Shown in pieces: positions 45,214-56,485 of a DNA stretch of 64,000 nt. The stretch is taken from positions 9,930,701 through 9,994,700 of the forward strand of contig OY540816.1 of assembly GCA_961205875.1 (NCBI GenBank), read 5' to 3'. The translations under genes and the position numbers were made by a program. The notes beneath the pieces were generated by a model. It saw only the letters and a program-made list of their open reading frames with translations, did no database searches and was not told where the DNA came from. This DNA comes from Sialis fuliginosa (lineage: Eukaryota; Arthropoda; Insecta; Megaloptera; Sialidae). How positions within the stretch are numbered: position 1 is the stretch's first letter; each line of letters begins with the position of its first letter.

Positions 45214-45339
45214 CGAGATCACTTCAGATCTGAAATTTTTTCCGAGGATATTTATCTGTAAGAAAATTTTTCATCTCATCTGGAAACTTGAAGAAGGTTA
45301 AATATTAAAAACTTCAAATAACTGGTGACACAGTGCTCC

Positions 45340-45532
45340 CCTACAGTGTGTGTGTGTGTGCGTGCGTGTTTGGTAGGGTGTGTATGGGTGAGAAGGGTGT
45401 ATAGCGACGGCGGTAACGGCGGGCGACGCGAGGGTGGGTGGGCGGTCGGTTCGCAGCACACTGGCAGACGGGCACTAGACGTAGTCGCGCCTTAAAGAAG
45501 AGCTATCAAAACAACCTAAAGCGTGTGGCCCG
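45340..45532 (+). promoter_or_regulatory. GC-rich island ending at a splice donor: candidate alternative promoter and non-coding first exon
   Basis: This CpG-rich stretch (GCGACGGCGGTAACGGCGGG, CGACGCGAGGGTGG, GCGGTCGGTTCGCAGCAC, GACGTAGTCGCGCC) is preceded by a GT microsatellite. It ends GGCCCG|GTGAGC, a good splice donor at 45533. No ATG lies between about 45440 and 45532, as suits an untranslated exon. Composition resembles the island at 2940-3180 before the coding exon on the same strand. Alternative promoters in large introns are common in insect regulatory genes. The island could instead be an enhancer. Minus-strand frame 45276-45461 is compositional. Confidence 0.4.
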
Positions 45533-45890
45533 GTGAGCTACATAGCGCAAACTCTACTCTGTATGCTTTAACACTATTTTTTGTTTCGATATATGATCAC
45601 ATTTGGCGGCATTGATCGAAGGTTTTAAATAAAATATGTAAAAGATTAATGAACTCATATCAAAATTGTTAGGGTTTAAAAATGTTGTATTATACGTTAT
45701 AAACAATAAACGATATCATATTTTATATTTATATTATATTATTATATACTTTTTGATATTTGATAATAATATTATCCCTATCAACGACAGGTAGAGAATT
45801 TTGAGAGAAGATAGTTTTTAAATGTAGACTTTCAAGGTTGTTCAATTGTTCAATTTTTTTTTTAGTTTTATCTCGCGTCGCACTTTTGTT
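45533..45890. other. AT-rich intronic sequence, no gene seen
   Basis: No coding-like frame or element boundary was seen. Confidence 0.35.
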
Positions 45891-45896
45891 GCAATT

Positions 45897-45959
45897 GACG
45901 TTTCGACAAATATCTCATGAAGTGAAAAGATAATGGCTATTAAAATTTGTGATCTTCAG
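45897..45959 (-). ncRNA. Hammerhead-ribozyme-like core E
   Basis: On the minus strand CTGAAGA (from 45959) is followed by a long stem-loop in which ACAAAT (45945-45950) pairs with ATTTGT (45906-45911), then C and GAAACGTC (45904 down to 45897). Downstream CAATTGCAACAAAAGTGCGACG allows CGTC to pair with GACG as a third stem. The arrangement parallels core D at 42777, with a different stem sequence, which argues for conserved structure. Upstream stem and cleavage site not defined. Confidence 0.45.
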
Positions 45960-46254
45960 GTATTGATTTTTTAACACAACTTTGACTAAGAGAAGACATT
46001 GTTTTTTTTATAGAGGAGGGAAACTAATTCTATGTTGTTTTACTAAATTATTCAATACTATAAAACTTCACTAGAAATGCAAATACCCATGGATATACCC
46101 TTGCTTTTATTTCGTGGTAAAAATTAGAAAAAAAATATTCTAATTTTGCTGTACATTCGTACTAGGTATTTTTGGTGAACAAAAAGGGCTGTAAATTAGT
46201 GATATGGACGTCTCAGTGCGTACAGTATAGCCATATTTGGTCACCAAAAAGACC
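45960..46254. other. AT-rich intronic sequence, no gene seen
   Basis: No gene or clear repeat boundary was seen. Confidence 0.3.
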
Positions 46255-46257
46255 TAA

Positions 46258-46355
46258 GAGCCCGTTCACACGGCGTCGTAACGTTTTTTTCCCGTAACTG
46301 CTTTTTCCCGTGCAGTTACGGGAAAAAAACGTTACGACGCCGTGTGAACGGGCTC
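46258..46355. mobile_element. Perfect palindromic PIF/Harbinger-like MITE, 98 bp
   Basis: GAGCCCGTTCACACGGCGTC, GTAACGTTTTTTTCCCGTAA and CTGC form one arm. The other arm is the exact inverse, with a loop TTTTTCCCGT at 46302-46311; arms are about 44 bp with no mismatch. TAA flanks both ends (46255-46257 and 46356-46358), a PIF/Harbinger-type duplication. The GC-rich arms could extrude as a cruciform. A short minus-strand frame crossing it is spurious. Confidence 0.85.
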
Positions 46356-46561
46356 TAATGCGGCTGTTTAATTTTTTTTCGTGAAATGTACCATACATAC
46401 ACGGTGCTGCCTTGTAATGGTGGAGACATTTTATATATTTACTCAGATATATGAAGTAAAAATAAATAGCATTAATTCGATTATGGACTCGTAGGTAAAA
46501 CTATACTTTCTCGTATGTATGGTGCGAATCACAAATAATTTTCTTGCCAAATAACGTAAAT

Positions 46562-47189
46562 TAGAGCTGGGCGCGAGCCGCGAATTTTTCGGGTCACGGC
46601 CGTGACCCGCATGAGCGTGAGCGATTTTCAAATCTTGAATCGTGATCGGACGTGATCGTGAGTCAAATTAAAACAACCGTGTGTGAGTACATTTTTCTCG
46701 TGCGTGAATCCGTGAGTATATTTTGAAGATTTTTTTTAAAACTTATTTGATCTTTTTTTTAATATCTGAACTAATAATGCATAAATATAATGTTTTAAAA
46801 CGAATTTTGACATTAAAAAATAAATGTTATTTTTAGAAGCACTTTCACATGGTCAGTATTGCCAACTATATCAGAACACCAAAAAAAGATTAAAAAATGT
46901 ACTAGAATGCAATTTAGAAGAAAATAATATGAATATAAAATATACACAATAAATAATAATAAAAAATAATTTTCATAATTTCAAAATTTAATTTGCAACA
47001 ATTAGATTAAATCGGGTCACGAGCGTAACCCGTCGTGTGTGATCGGGAGTGAGTAAAAAAATAGAATTCGTGAGCGTGCGTGATCGTGAATACTTTTTTT
47101 GTAACCGCGAGTGAGTGGGCGTGACTAACAATTTTTCTCTCCTGAGCGTGCGTGATCGTGAATAAAAATTACTCACGCGCCCAGCTCTA
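46562..47189. mobile_element. hAT-like element with exact 8-bp duplication and subterminal repeats
   Basis: The left end is TAGAGCTGGGCGCGAG and the right end ACGCGCCCAGCTCTA. ACGTAAAT is duplicated exactly (46554-46561 and 47190-47197). Near both ends are many copies of GTGAGCGTGCGTGATCGTGA or shorter GTGATCGTGA/GCGTGA words and GGGTCACG, which resemble the short subterminal binding sites known from hAT elements. The centre is AT-rich without a transposase frame. The minus-strand frames at 46443-46631 and 46988-47200 are translations of these repeats. Confidence 0.9.
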
Positions 47190-47197
47190 ACGTAAAT

Positions 47198-48609
47198 CAC
47201 GTTATTTTTTTCCGAATTTTTGTTGTTTTAGTTTTTATACCCTTCTTTTATACATTTTTTGTAATTTCTGCTGATACGTTTTTATAGTGATTTTTTATTG
47301 GAGGAGGGGAGTATAAGGGCGCAAATTAAAGTATTCGTATATAATAAGTAAAATTATATTCCAGTATTATTTATACTTATCGTAAACTGGTTGACTAAAG
47401 CGATAGCAATAATTCTAGAATTTGTTGTGAAAACTTACAACAAATATGTATAACTCGGTATTGATTTTCCAGACGTGCAACAAAATATAGTACAGTAGCG
47501 CTACGAATACAGGCTAGTGAAAGTGAAGATTCCAAATTCAAACAGATGACGACAGAAGAAAAAACTAAATATAAGATATATATGATATATGCTATACAAA
47601 ACTTTTTTATAACAGTTAGAGTAAAACAGTGATTCTTTAACTTTGTATTTAATGAAGAACTATTTTTTTATTCATTAAAAAACATTTTAAGAAAAATATA
47701 TTTAATTAAAAAAAAAACTAATCTAAAATAATGGTTTTTAAAATAGTCTTTCCCAAAAAATCAGTTTTTAATATTTGGCTACATTACAACACACAAATTA
47801 AATGAAATCTACAATATATGATTATGATATTACAATAAAAAACATACATTTCCATTAATCACTATTCAACAGTAAATTATTTAATCATAAATTAATTAAT
47901 TAAAATTTTGTTCATGTAGTGTACATACTCATATTTCATATAAAAATATTTTTGAAATAATATAGATTAAAGGTGAAAATTCTATTCATTATGTATTTTA
48001 TTATACATTATATACATTTTTACAAAAATATTTATGTTCTAGCGCACATAAATTCCAATAAAAAGAAAGAAATTATGCAGTACATAAAGCTGTAAATTTT
48101 CAGTGCTTGAAAAAGTGTGTCTTTTTGTACTTTTCTTAAAGCTTAAATCTTAAAGAAATATATTCTTTCAAATAGGTGTATTATTATTAAATAAAATATA
48201 CAATGTAACACATAATTTATTTTATGTTAACTTAAATGTCTGTCATAAAATTTGTAATAATTATTAATAATTATAATTAATATTAATTTTAAACTTGTTA
48301 AAGCGCGTAGGTAGTTTTAAATATTCATTATATTTAATGACGTATGTGTGTAATCATAACTCTAGTATAAAATATTTGTAATTTTTAAAAATAAATTACG
48401 TGGAATTATTTATAAATAAAAATTATTTTCTAATATACATTATTTATTATATGTAAAATATATGTATATACAAGTATGAAATTAATGATTGCTCTATTGA
48501 TATTTTAAATATTTACATCTAAAAATATTTAAAAGACAAATATAAATATTGCCAATTAAATAAATTACAGCAATACTTCTTGCAAGAATCTAATACAGAG
48601 AAATTTCAC
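47198..48609. other. AT-rich intronic sequence, no gene seen
   Basis: No coding-like frame or element boundary. Very AT-rich from about 47640 to 48560. Confidence 0.4.
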
Positions 48610-48614
48610 GACAA

Positions 48615-49045
48615 ACCCATTGGCGGATCCAGGATTTTTATCTGCAGCACATTTGCTCAGTATCAGACTAAAGAAGTTTGCGACCCATGCGGAATTTTAG
48701 CCCCCAAAAATGTCCTTAGTCCGCTACTGTATTTACTAAGCTCGGGGGCCTCGGGGCAAGAGGTGGCTGAGGGCCCCCCAAAATATGCAAAATAAAAAAA
48801 TAAAAATTATAATTATAATTTTAAATTGAATGACCTTTTTTTTTGATCATATAGTTAATATACTGTAGTTAATCTACTCCTTATTACTAAAAAAAAAAAG
48901 ATCATTCAATTGAAAACTAAGCAATAACTGAAAACCTTTTTTTTTTACTCTTAATTTACCCAATTTTTCCTATTTACGTACTTCCTCCAATTTTTACGCT
49001 GTGGGGGGCCTCGGGGCACTGCCCCGGTGGTAGTTACGGCCCTGT
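48615..49045. repeat. Composite of two GC-rich hAT-like fragments
   Basis: The first piece runs from CATTGGCGGATCCAGGATTT to CCTTAGTCCGCTACTG (about 48618-48729). The second has inverted GC-rich parts, CGGGGGCCTCGGGGC with GAGGGCCCCCC near 48750, and GTGGGGGGCCTCGGGGCACT near 49005. It ends GTAGTTACGGCCCTG at about 49044. The short frame 48580-48795 lies over the junction and is not gene-like. Target duplications not recognised. Confidence 0.5.
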
Positions 49046-49079
49046 CCACCTGATCAAATTTTTTTATGAAAGTCTACCA

Positions 49080-49345
49080 AGCAAATGGGTCTGACTTCTG
49101 GATGTAAACCGCGTCGATTTGGTCGTGTTATCGGCCAACGTTTCGTTACGCATTGCAGTGAACATCTTCATGCAGGGCTCTTCTAAAAAGAAAAAGAAAC
49201 TTTTAGAAAAGTCCTGAAGATATCCACTGCAATGTGTGACAAAATGTTGGCCGATAACACGACCAAATCGACGCGACTTATACCCAGAAGCCAAGATAAA
49301 TATCTAGATCACCGCCGAAGCCTCAAGACTTGTGTACCTAGCGAA
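49080..49345. mobile_element. Penelope-like terminal fragments in inverted arrangement, copy 2
   Basis: The left arm (GATTTGGTCGTGTTATCGGC, CAACGTTTCGTTACGCATTG, CAGTGAACATCTTCATGCAG) is the inverse of the right arm (CTGAAGATATCCACTGCAAT, GTGTGACAAAATGTTGG, CCGATAACACGACCAAATCG). It is followed by CCCAGAAGCCAAGAT and CCTCAAGACTTGTGT. It matches 36975-37315 in order and orientation. Right core: CTGAAGA at 49214, but GAAA has become CAAAA. Left core: GAAACG intact, but CTGAAGA is interrupted (CTGCATGAAGA). Both cores should be inactive. Confidence 0.6.
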
Positions 49346-50200
49346 TGTTATGTCATTTTTACTACATTATACATCAATTCAAATATTTTGAGTTAAAAGT
49401 TAAGTTTCAGTTTTTTTAAGTCCTATAATTTTCCAGCTCACTATTTTTATATTTTGGAGAGCCCTTCTCGCTAAGAAACCCAAGAATTTTTTTTCATGAT
49501 GCCCAAAAAAAGTTCGATATCTCGTCGCATCGGGCTACAGACTGAAGCCCTTCACCTTTCCATCTTATGTTCTGTATAATAAAGTAAGTATAGTAAGCAA
49601 TATCTCTATAGTAGTTAAAATTCAAACTCGAGGTTTCAATGGAGTTACACATTTTAATGGTCCTTGAATCGAATACAATCATTATCTCAATTATATCTGT
49701 GTTCGTTTGTCAGTTTGTGAACGTTCTGTAACCAAAACGGCAAAACTTACAAACATGTTTTAAACTATAAAACTTATATATTAGATGTGCATTCACCACC
49801 TATTTTTGAAGATATCAGCAAAGAAGGGGTACTTGTTAGTTTTTTTATTTTATTATTTTTATTTTATAAACGGTTAAAAATATAATTTCTAAAATGTGTT
49901 TCAATTTTTCGGTATAACAAACCGTTTTCAAAATATCTGTATAAATATCTAGTATCATAATGTTTTTAAAATCGTATGGTTCATTATTTTTTATATATTT
50001 CTCGTTTATTATGTAACTATTTTAACGTGAGAACAATGATGCATAAAATATTTTTATTGAGCGCTTCTTTTTTTACTTCTATCATAATGATAATATAACT
50101 AATTTGGTTTAATTGGTATATAATATTCTACAAAATATAAAATTATTTTTTTAATTAATATATTTGTGTATATATGTATGTATATATAGTTTATATATTG
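49346..50200. other. AT-rich intronic sequence, no gene seen
   Basis: No coding-like frame. GTTCGTTTGTCAGTTTGTGAACG at 49701-49723 is a small inverted pair. Confidence 0.35.
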
Positions 50201-50204
50201 GTAG

Positions 50205-50470
50205 CAAGCGTCGCGACGGCGCGTACACATACCCACCGGCGTCCCCACACAAATACAGACACAGACGCAAATGCCCACACAAGCATTCTCTATAGCACAG
50301 ACAAACACACATACACACACAGACATGCTACTCGCGCCGGTCTTGAACACAACAGACCAGCTGTCTGCCGTGCGCGGTACAACAGTCTAACAACAGTACA
50401 GTGCTGCACACAACAATTAAAATATCCGTACAGCGTGGTTACAACTGGAACAAACTAAACAACAATTAAA
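50205..50470 (+). promoter_or_regulatory. GC-richer island, candidate alternative promoter or leader exon
   Basis: GCGTCGCGACGGCGCGTACA, CACCGGCGTCCCCACAC, a CA-rich stretch, then CTACTCGCGCCGGTC and GCCGTGCGCGGTAC give a CpG-rich patch. It is followed by CAACAGTCTAACAACAGTAC and AC-rich sequence with few ATGs, which looks like the start of an untranslated leader. Frames are open on both strands but are low-complexity repeats (His/Thr-rich one way, Val/Cys-rich the other). A candidate donor ATCAG|GTATGC lies at 50999, which would make a long exon. An enhancer is an alternative. Confidence 0.3.
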
Positions 50471-51147
50471 TATCAAAATACGTGCAGTGTGCGTGTTGAT
50501 ACCGATACCCAACCATAGATGTCATTGTTACCGGTTTTCATAATTCAAATTTTAATTGTTGTCAAATGTTGTGTAATATGAATAATTTGAATTAATTAAA
50601 ATTGTGATATAACTATCTGCACTGAATATTACCAGTCCATTTTCTATTGTCACAAATTATTTTTGATGCACATAGTTTTTTATAAAAACAAAATTATAAT
50701 AGTTATAATAAAATACCTATAAAGAACTGATGCAATCCAAACTTTGCGTATGTCAAAATAAATAACATTGACGCGTTTCAAATAGGACTGAAAATCACGT
50801 GTGTGGAACATATGTGATATGTACAAACATAACCTAACTTTAAAGCACATCTGACAGGTTGTTTAGCGACTACACCGTGGGCTTTAAAGAATTATCTGTG
50901 ATATCAAGTGATATTCCAAAAATATTTAGTGAATTTATTATTATAAAACACTTGCTGTGTCAATTTTAAGAAGTTTTGACAACATTTTCAATTATCAGGT
51001 ATGCTTTTATAAAATTAGATGTAATATAAACGTTTTAAAAAAATTTATATCTTCATATTCATCCTTATCAAAGGTTCATTCGTTGTTTATTTCTCATTTT
51101 TATTATATTCTATTTATTAAATTTGTTTACAAAATATCAGTCATAAT

Positions 51148-51313
51148 CAATGGTGCACCCACGGGGAGGGGGTTAGATTCCTCCCCCCCCCCCTTCGAAT
51201 TTGTCAATATACTTTATTTAATTTAACAATTGTGATCAATAAAAAATAAAATTACATTTAATTACAAAAAAAATTAACCACCCACCCCGTTTTTTTTTCT
51301 GGACGCGCCACTG
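51148..51313. mobile_element. hAT-like MITE, C/G-run ends
   Basis: The left end CAATGGTGCACCCACGGGGA followed by GGGGG is mirrored by the right end ACCCACCCCG and GGACGCGCCACTG. Flanks GTCATAAT and GACATTAT match 6 of 8. A run of 11-12 C lies near the left end. 166 bp, no gene; the open frame at 50957-51226 crosses its boundary and is spurious. Confidence 0.65.
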
Positions 51314-52330
51314 GACATTATCATTTAAAAAAATATATTTGTATGTTCTGTGTTCTATTAGTAAGAATGATGGTTGCTTTGATATCCTTCCTCTTGTTAG
51401 GGTCATAAAGTAAACCTCCAGAAAAAAAATCTAAAGTACCCCCCCCCAACCACCCTACTCAAAAATTTTATAGTCCCCCCCTCCTACAATTTTGATAATT
51501 CAAAATTTTTCTCCTTTTAAGTTCACATTTTGTTGATTATCGAAACAATTATTTCTTCGGAGATTTATTGTAGCTTATGGCACCAAGTCACCTGAATCCT
51601 ACCCTGCTCCCATATAATGAGATGGAAACAATGGTGGGGGGATAATTAGATGCATACACACCCCAGAAAGTTCTAATAATATATTTGTATGTATTATACT
51701 TATTAAATATTAAAAATTACATATTATACATACAAATATTTATAAATTAAAATAATTTTCTGAGAATGCCACTGGATGGACAAGTTAACTGTAACCATTA
51801 AATACATAATAAATATAGGTACCTATCTATCTACTAGTATTGAATGTTCGAATTGACTGATTATTTTAAAACAAATTAACACATAAAATATTCACAAAAG
51901 ATGCAATTTCATATTATGTAGAAAATACAGATTTAAAAAAATTAAGTGCAACTTTTAAAGTTCAAATGCGCCAAAATTTTTCCTAGATTGATATCTTTTA
52001 GAGGCCCACTGAAAATTATTTGAAACCAGTATAAGTTTAATTATATGTATATTATATACATATGTATTATATAATCATGTCTTTCTCTTTGGAGTGAGCA
52101 AACTAATCAATGCCCTCCTCTTCTTCGGCGCCCATGCTCATCTAGTTTATTTTAAATTATATAATTAATTTATTCTTTGTTACTAGCAAATATGTATTTT
52201 ACATTAATAATTAAATTTTGTTTTATAATTTTGCACATTGACGATTTGAAAGAATTACTTACAACTTTTTCATAATGTATCTATTTTTTTATAGTTACAT
52301 ATATTGCAAGGTTAATAAATACACAGGTTG
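51314..52330. other. Intronic sequence with eroded hAT-like ends
   Basis: C-rich patches at 51428-51485 (ACCCCCCCCCAACC, CCCCCCCTCC) and AATGCCACTGGATGG near 51765 look like remains of CAGTGG-ended elements. No gene seen. Confidence 0.35.
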
Positions 52331-52510
52331 CCTCAGTAGCTTTAAACCAATCAGCATGGGCACCCCAGATGACGTGTTTTCCCCTTCTCGCGCCGAATTA
52401 CAAGGCTACATTTGTTATGATTGGACACATCATCCTCCTCTCTACTTTTGGGCACCCCAGATGACGTATTTCTTCCTCTCGTGCCGAGCTACTGAAGTTA
52501 ACTTGTACTT
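52330..52510. repeat. Direct duplication within a small GC-neutral element
   Basis: GGGCACCCCAGATGACGTRT followed by CTCTCGYGCCGA occurs at about 52358-52398 and 52449-52489, about 91 bp apart. Outside them GCCTCAGTAGCTTTAAAC and GAGCTACTGAAGTTAAC are loosely inverse, suggesting a small inverted-repeat element carrying an internal duplication. The short frames through it on both strands are not gene-like. Confidence 0.5.
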
Positions 52511-53561
52511 TACATACCTTGGTTGTATTGGAATCAATGATTTTAAATAATTGTGAAACTTGTAGATATTTATGAATATTATTTCGATGGTGTTTTGGCA
52601 ACACTTTTTTAATGTTTTGTATGGTTTTGTATATCCTCTGTTTATTTAAAACTATGTATGGGTATTTTATTTTTCAGAAAAATGTGTAGGCTTACGATTT
52701 TTATTTTGCCCCCAAAACAACTTTAAAGTGTAATATATGTAGAAGATAAATCATTAATACAATTTTTGTAGTACGACCTTTTGCCAAAACACCACTACAG
52801 GCAGTTTTATTACAGATAGACTGAAGGGGTCTTATTTAATAACAATATTGATTTTATTTATTTTTTTTAGTATAAAAAATAAATATAATGTAAATATACA
52901 CAACTTTGAAAAAAAAATTGTAATTTCTACGGGTTTATAATATTCACCCCTCCTTTATAATATACAGCGATTCTGCAGTCTCTACAGAATCAAACTAGTC
53001 CTGCTCTGTTCTGCTGTCGTTTTAAATCACTATCTACATTTATTACCTGTATATTTAAATCGTAATAGTCAAAGATTATTTTCAGGTATGATTAAAATGT
53101 TACGCAATAACAAGGAAAACTATTTTTTCGCAATGACCGAATCATATTAAGGACAGGTAATGCATTATGTATAGATAAATTGACATTATTCGTAATTTAA
53201 AATATAAATATTATATGTATTCCTTCATTAGTGACATGTTATGAAACTGGGGGGAGGGAGGGGGTTTTAACCAGAACAGATAATCGGTGCCCTTATTAAA
53301 AATAATTCTTGTCTAATTAAAACAATTAAGAAATTATAAAATAATTGTTATCATTTCGCCGTCTAAAAATTTCGATCTTTATAATTGACTAGAAGTAAAA
53401 AAATGTACTCACATACATTTTTTTACTTTATTTTTTTATATACCAAGGCCCCTGCGTCAGATCGGGGCCCCAGGCAAATTCCCTTTTTGCCCATAGGATA
53501 AGATACGTGTCCTTCACGATTCTACTTCTGTTTGAAGTTTGCACTATTAAATAATATGTAC
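52511..53561. other. AT-rich intronic sequence, no gene seen
   Basis: TCAGATCGGGGCCCCAGGCA near 53458 is a GC-rich repeat fragment, and GGGGGGAGGGAGGGGG lies near 53250. No coding-like frame. Confidence 0.35.
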
Positions 53562-53971
53562 TAGGGCTGCAGGCCGAAACGACCCTTTTCTCGGTTTCGA
53601 AACGGGATTGATACCGAGATAGGATTGGTTTAAATTCGGATAAAACTAGATTGATACATTACCACATGAATTTTTACGAGACAGCTGAAATTTTTACGAA
53701 ACAAAAACGAAAAAATATCAACTTTATTTAGAAGTCTCGTCGTGAGTTGCGGTTTTAAAAAAAATATCATTAAATATATAAATTTAGTATTGAATATTAA
53801 TCTATAAATCAATGATAAAAGTAAAATACTTAAAAGATTCGTTATATTTCTTATATCGGTTACGTATATAAGACGAGACTGGCTTAATTTTTTACAAACG
53901 AGATCGAGACAAAACTTCAGTTACAAAAACCGAGACGATATACGAGTCATCTCGTCTCGTGTGGAGCCCTA
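53562..53971. mobile_element. hAT-like element (TAGGGCTGCA family), copy 3
   Basis: The left end TAGGGCTGCAGGCCGAAACG is mirrored by the right end TCTCGTGTGGAGCCCTA. GAGATCGAGAC and GACGAGACT words lie inside as in the other copies. Flanks ATATGTAC and ATTTTCAC share 5 of 8 bases. 410 bp with no coding frame. Confidence 0.72.
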
Positions 53972-54495
53972 ATTTTCACTATTGAAGTTGTGCGCACTAC
54001 GCATTTAAAAATCAATAAAAATAAAAATTGTTAAAATTATTTTGAATTTCTCTCAATTCAAAAAAGAAAAGAATCACAAATATAACTACTACACACTATA
54101 AAAATGAAACTAACAATATAAGAAAGTAATGTATTACTACTCTAAGGGGACATGTTATCCCCACCCCTCTTTTTAAATATGTCGTAGGATACGTTCTTTC
54201 CAAAATTAATTTTTTTCTTATGTGTCCCTGATACATGTTTGTAGAATTTTAATATTTTATTATTATATTTTTCTGTTCTCTGCATTAAACGAGAGAAGAT
54301 ACGGGTAGTGTAATCACACGTATATGAAATACTACGTGATGTGGCGTGAATCACGACCGTGAAGCATAGTGTACGGTTGTGAAGTGAAGGAGCGTGAATA
54401 ACTTTACTATTTATAGTGTTCTTACGACCGTGGTACACAAGCTATGTATTGTCGCCATTAGTTTTTATTTATTTTAAATAGATATTTAGGAGCTA
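53972..54495. other. Intronic sequence, no gene trusted
   Basis: The part 54300-54440 is less AT-rich with repeated words (ATCACGACCGTGAAGC, ACGGTTGTGAAGTGAAGG, CGTGAATAAC, CTTACGACCGTGG), possibly an eroded element like 46562-47189. The 98-codon minus-strand frame here has no recognisable domain. Confidence 0.35.
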
Positions 54496-54605
54496 TACTC
54501 TGTTTCATTTAAGTTTGCAGTGGTTACCGGGGTTTTTGACGGTACGATGCACGGTTCGTACCGTCAAAAACCCCAGCAACTAATGCAAACTTAAATGAAA
54601 CAGTA
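54496..54605. mobile_element. Near-perfect palindromic MITE, copy 2
   Basis: TACTCTGTTTCATTTAAG, TTTGCAGTGGTTACCGGGG and TTTTTGACGGTACG on one arm are answered by CGTACCGTCAAAAACCCC, TAATGCAAACTTAAATGAAA and CAGTA on the other. It is homologous to 24785-24895. A 2-base deletion lies near the right end. Confidence 0.8.
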
Positions 54606-56485
54606 CAGTTAGGATTTCTAACCAAAAAAAAAAAAATTAGGAGCCTCTTGTTAAGTTTTTCAAAAAGAAATATATCTGTTGTTGGGTATTCTCCTCTTCT
54701 GAGTTGGGAACCCTTCTTTAGGTCAGGGCATTAGACACTTGCTTAATAAGCATACTGTATAGCGCATCACTGTATATCTGTAATTTAATGTTAATAAATT
54801 TTGAGCTCTGTAAAAAATTAAATGGATTTTCGTATACATATAAGTACAAGTACTTTGTACTTATTTTGAAGGTACACTAAACATAAATCAGTCAGGTTGT
54901 TGTTGTAAAAACTGCATTAGACTATATTCTTATTAAAATTTTATTATTTTCATAATACCTTACCATTATTCACTGTCTAACCTTGACTTAAAATATATTT
55001 TGTTTAATTATGAGGAAGTATTTAACTTACATAATATATAAATATATATCAGTAGCGTACGATTTTAATTTTAATTTCATTATAAAAATAATGGATTTAT
55101 AATGTAATATGTTTATTCATTATCTTGTATTGAATTAATGAACTGTTTCTGCGCAATAAATATGCGTAAAATATATTTATACTGATACGTTAAGAAAAAA
55201 CCTAAGATGCGAACCTCATATTATATACTTCATACGATAAGCGCTAGATGGCATGAAGTGAGACGCACTTTAATATGCGACTAAATGCACTGTATTATAT
55301 CATATATTAAACAGACCGTGTTTAATATATGATTATATCATATAAAGTTCATATAAAGTACGTCATCAACAACTGCGAAAAGCATGTGAAAATGCATATA
55401 TTTAAAAATTAATTTTAATTAAAATGGAAGAATAGTATATGTATAAAATAGTCTGATAAAACAAGCGAGACATTCTAAATTAATGAAGAAATATGATTTA
55501 TTTTTTATGTATTATGAGCTTCAGAATTCGTAAAGGTCAGAATCGCTTACAACAAATTCGAAATATTAAGACAAACATAATCGGTTATCTTTTTTTTAGG
55601 GCGGAGCTTATATAGTTACATCATTTAAAATAAAAACACAAATATACGTCCATTTCATTAATTCATTTTATATTAAGTTTAACATGTTTAAATACTAAAA
55701 TTCGGAATATCAAATATTTATTACCACAAAATTTACTTATACAATTTTCAAAATATCTGTCTTTGTTTGGTACATGGAGAAATGATTTAAATAAAATATT
55801 ATAATAATCAAATGGGAGGAGCCTACTAAGTTTGTGATAAGCGAATTTGAATGAAAACTGGACGACCACTACTGCATTTCACTGTAAGCATTTAAGAGCC
55901 GGGACAGTTAAGAATATTTGAACATAATTATTCTTTATGTAATATGTACGTAAATGGAACTTTTTTCTTAAATAATAATAATAGCTACTTCATTAATCCA
56001 TTAACTTGATACCAAAATTAATAATTGCTTACATAAGGAAAGTTTAACGCCCTTTTCATCCCCTTAAGTGTCGGAAAATCCCGTGTTGGTGAGTGCTTAT
56101 TATATAAAAGAAGCACACTCCTCAAATTTCATGTCCAGAAATTTTGACTTGGCGTTGATGAGTCAGTCATACAGACAGTAGTGTAACTACAAATGTAGGG
56201 TCTCTTAAGATGGGCCCTCTAAAAAAACTTAGCAACTCGAGTGATAAAGTGACCAAAAAAACCTGTCGCGGGGCTTCTATATATCTTTTTGTCAGTCAAG
56301 CCACATTGCATTCAGGACTCCTCTCTTTTAATATGTATAGAAAATTTACTATTTCTTAAATTAATCTTTAAAATCAAAAATTAAATTAAAATACATAAAA
56401 TTAATTATATTTCAAAATGTTATTTTTGCGAATAAATGAAAGAAAAATTACTAAAAATATCTCTATTTCTAACGCGTGTTAGGCC
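54606..56485. other. AT-rich intronic sequence, no gene seen
   Basis: No coding-like frame or clear element boundary. ATCATATATTAAACAGACC with CGTGTTTAATATATGAT at 55299-55336 is a short inverted pair. Confidence 0.35.

Noticed and set aside
46988-47200. Ser/Arg/Thr-rich minus-strand frame
   Set aside because: It is a translation of subterminal repeats inside the hAT-like element.
50099-50458. Overlapping frames on both strands rich in His/Thr or Cys/Val
   Set aside because: They are translations of a CA/GT-rich low-complexity stretch open in both directions.
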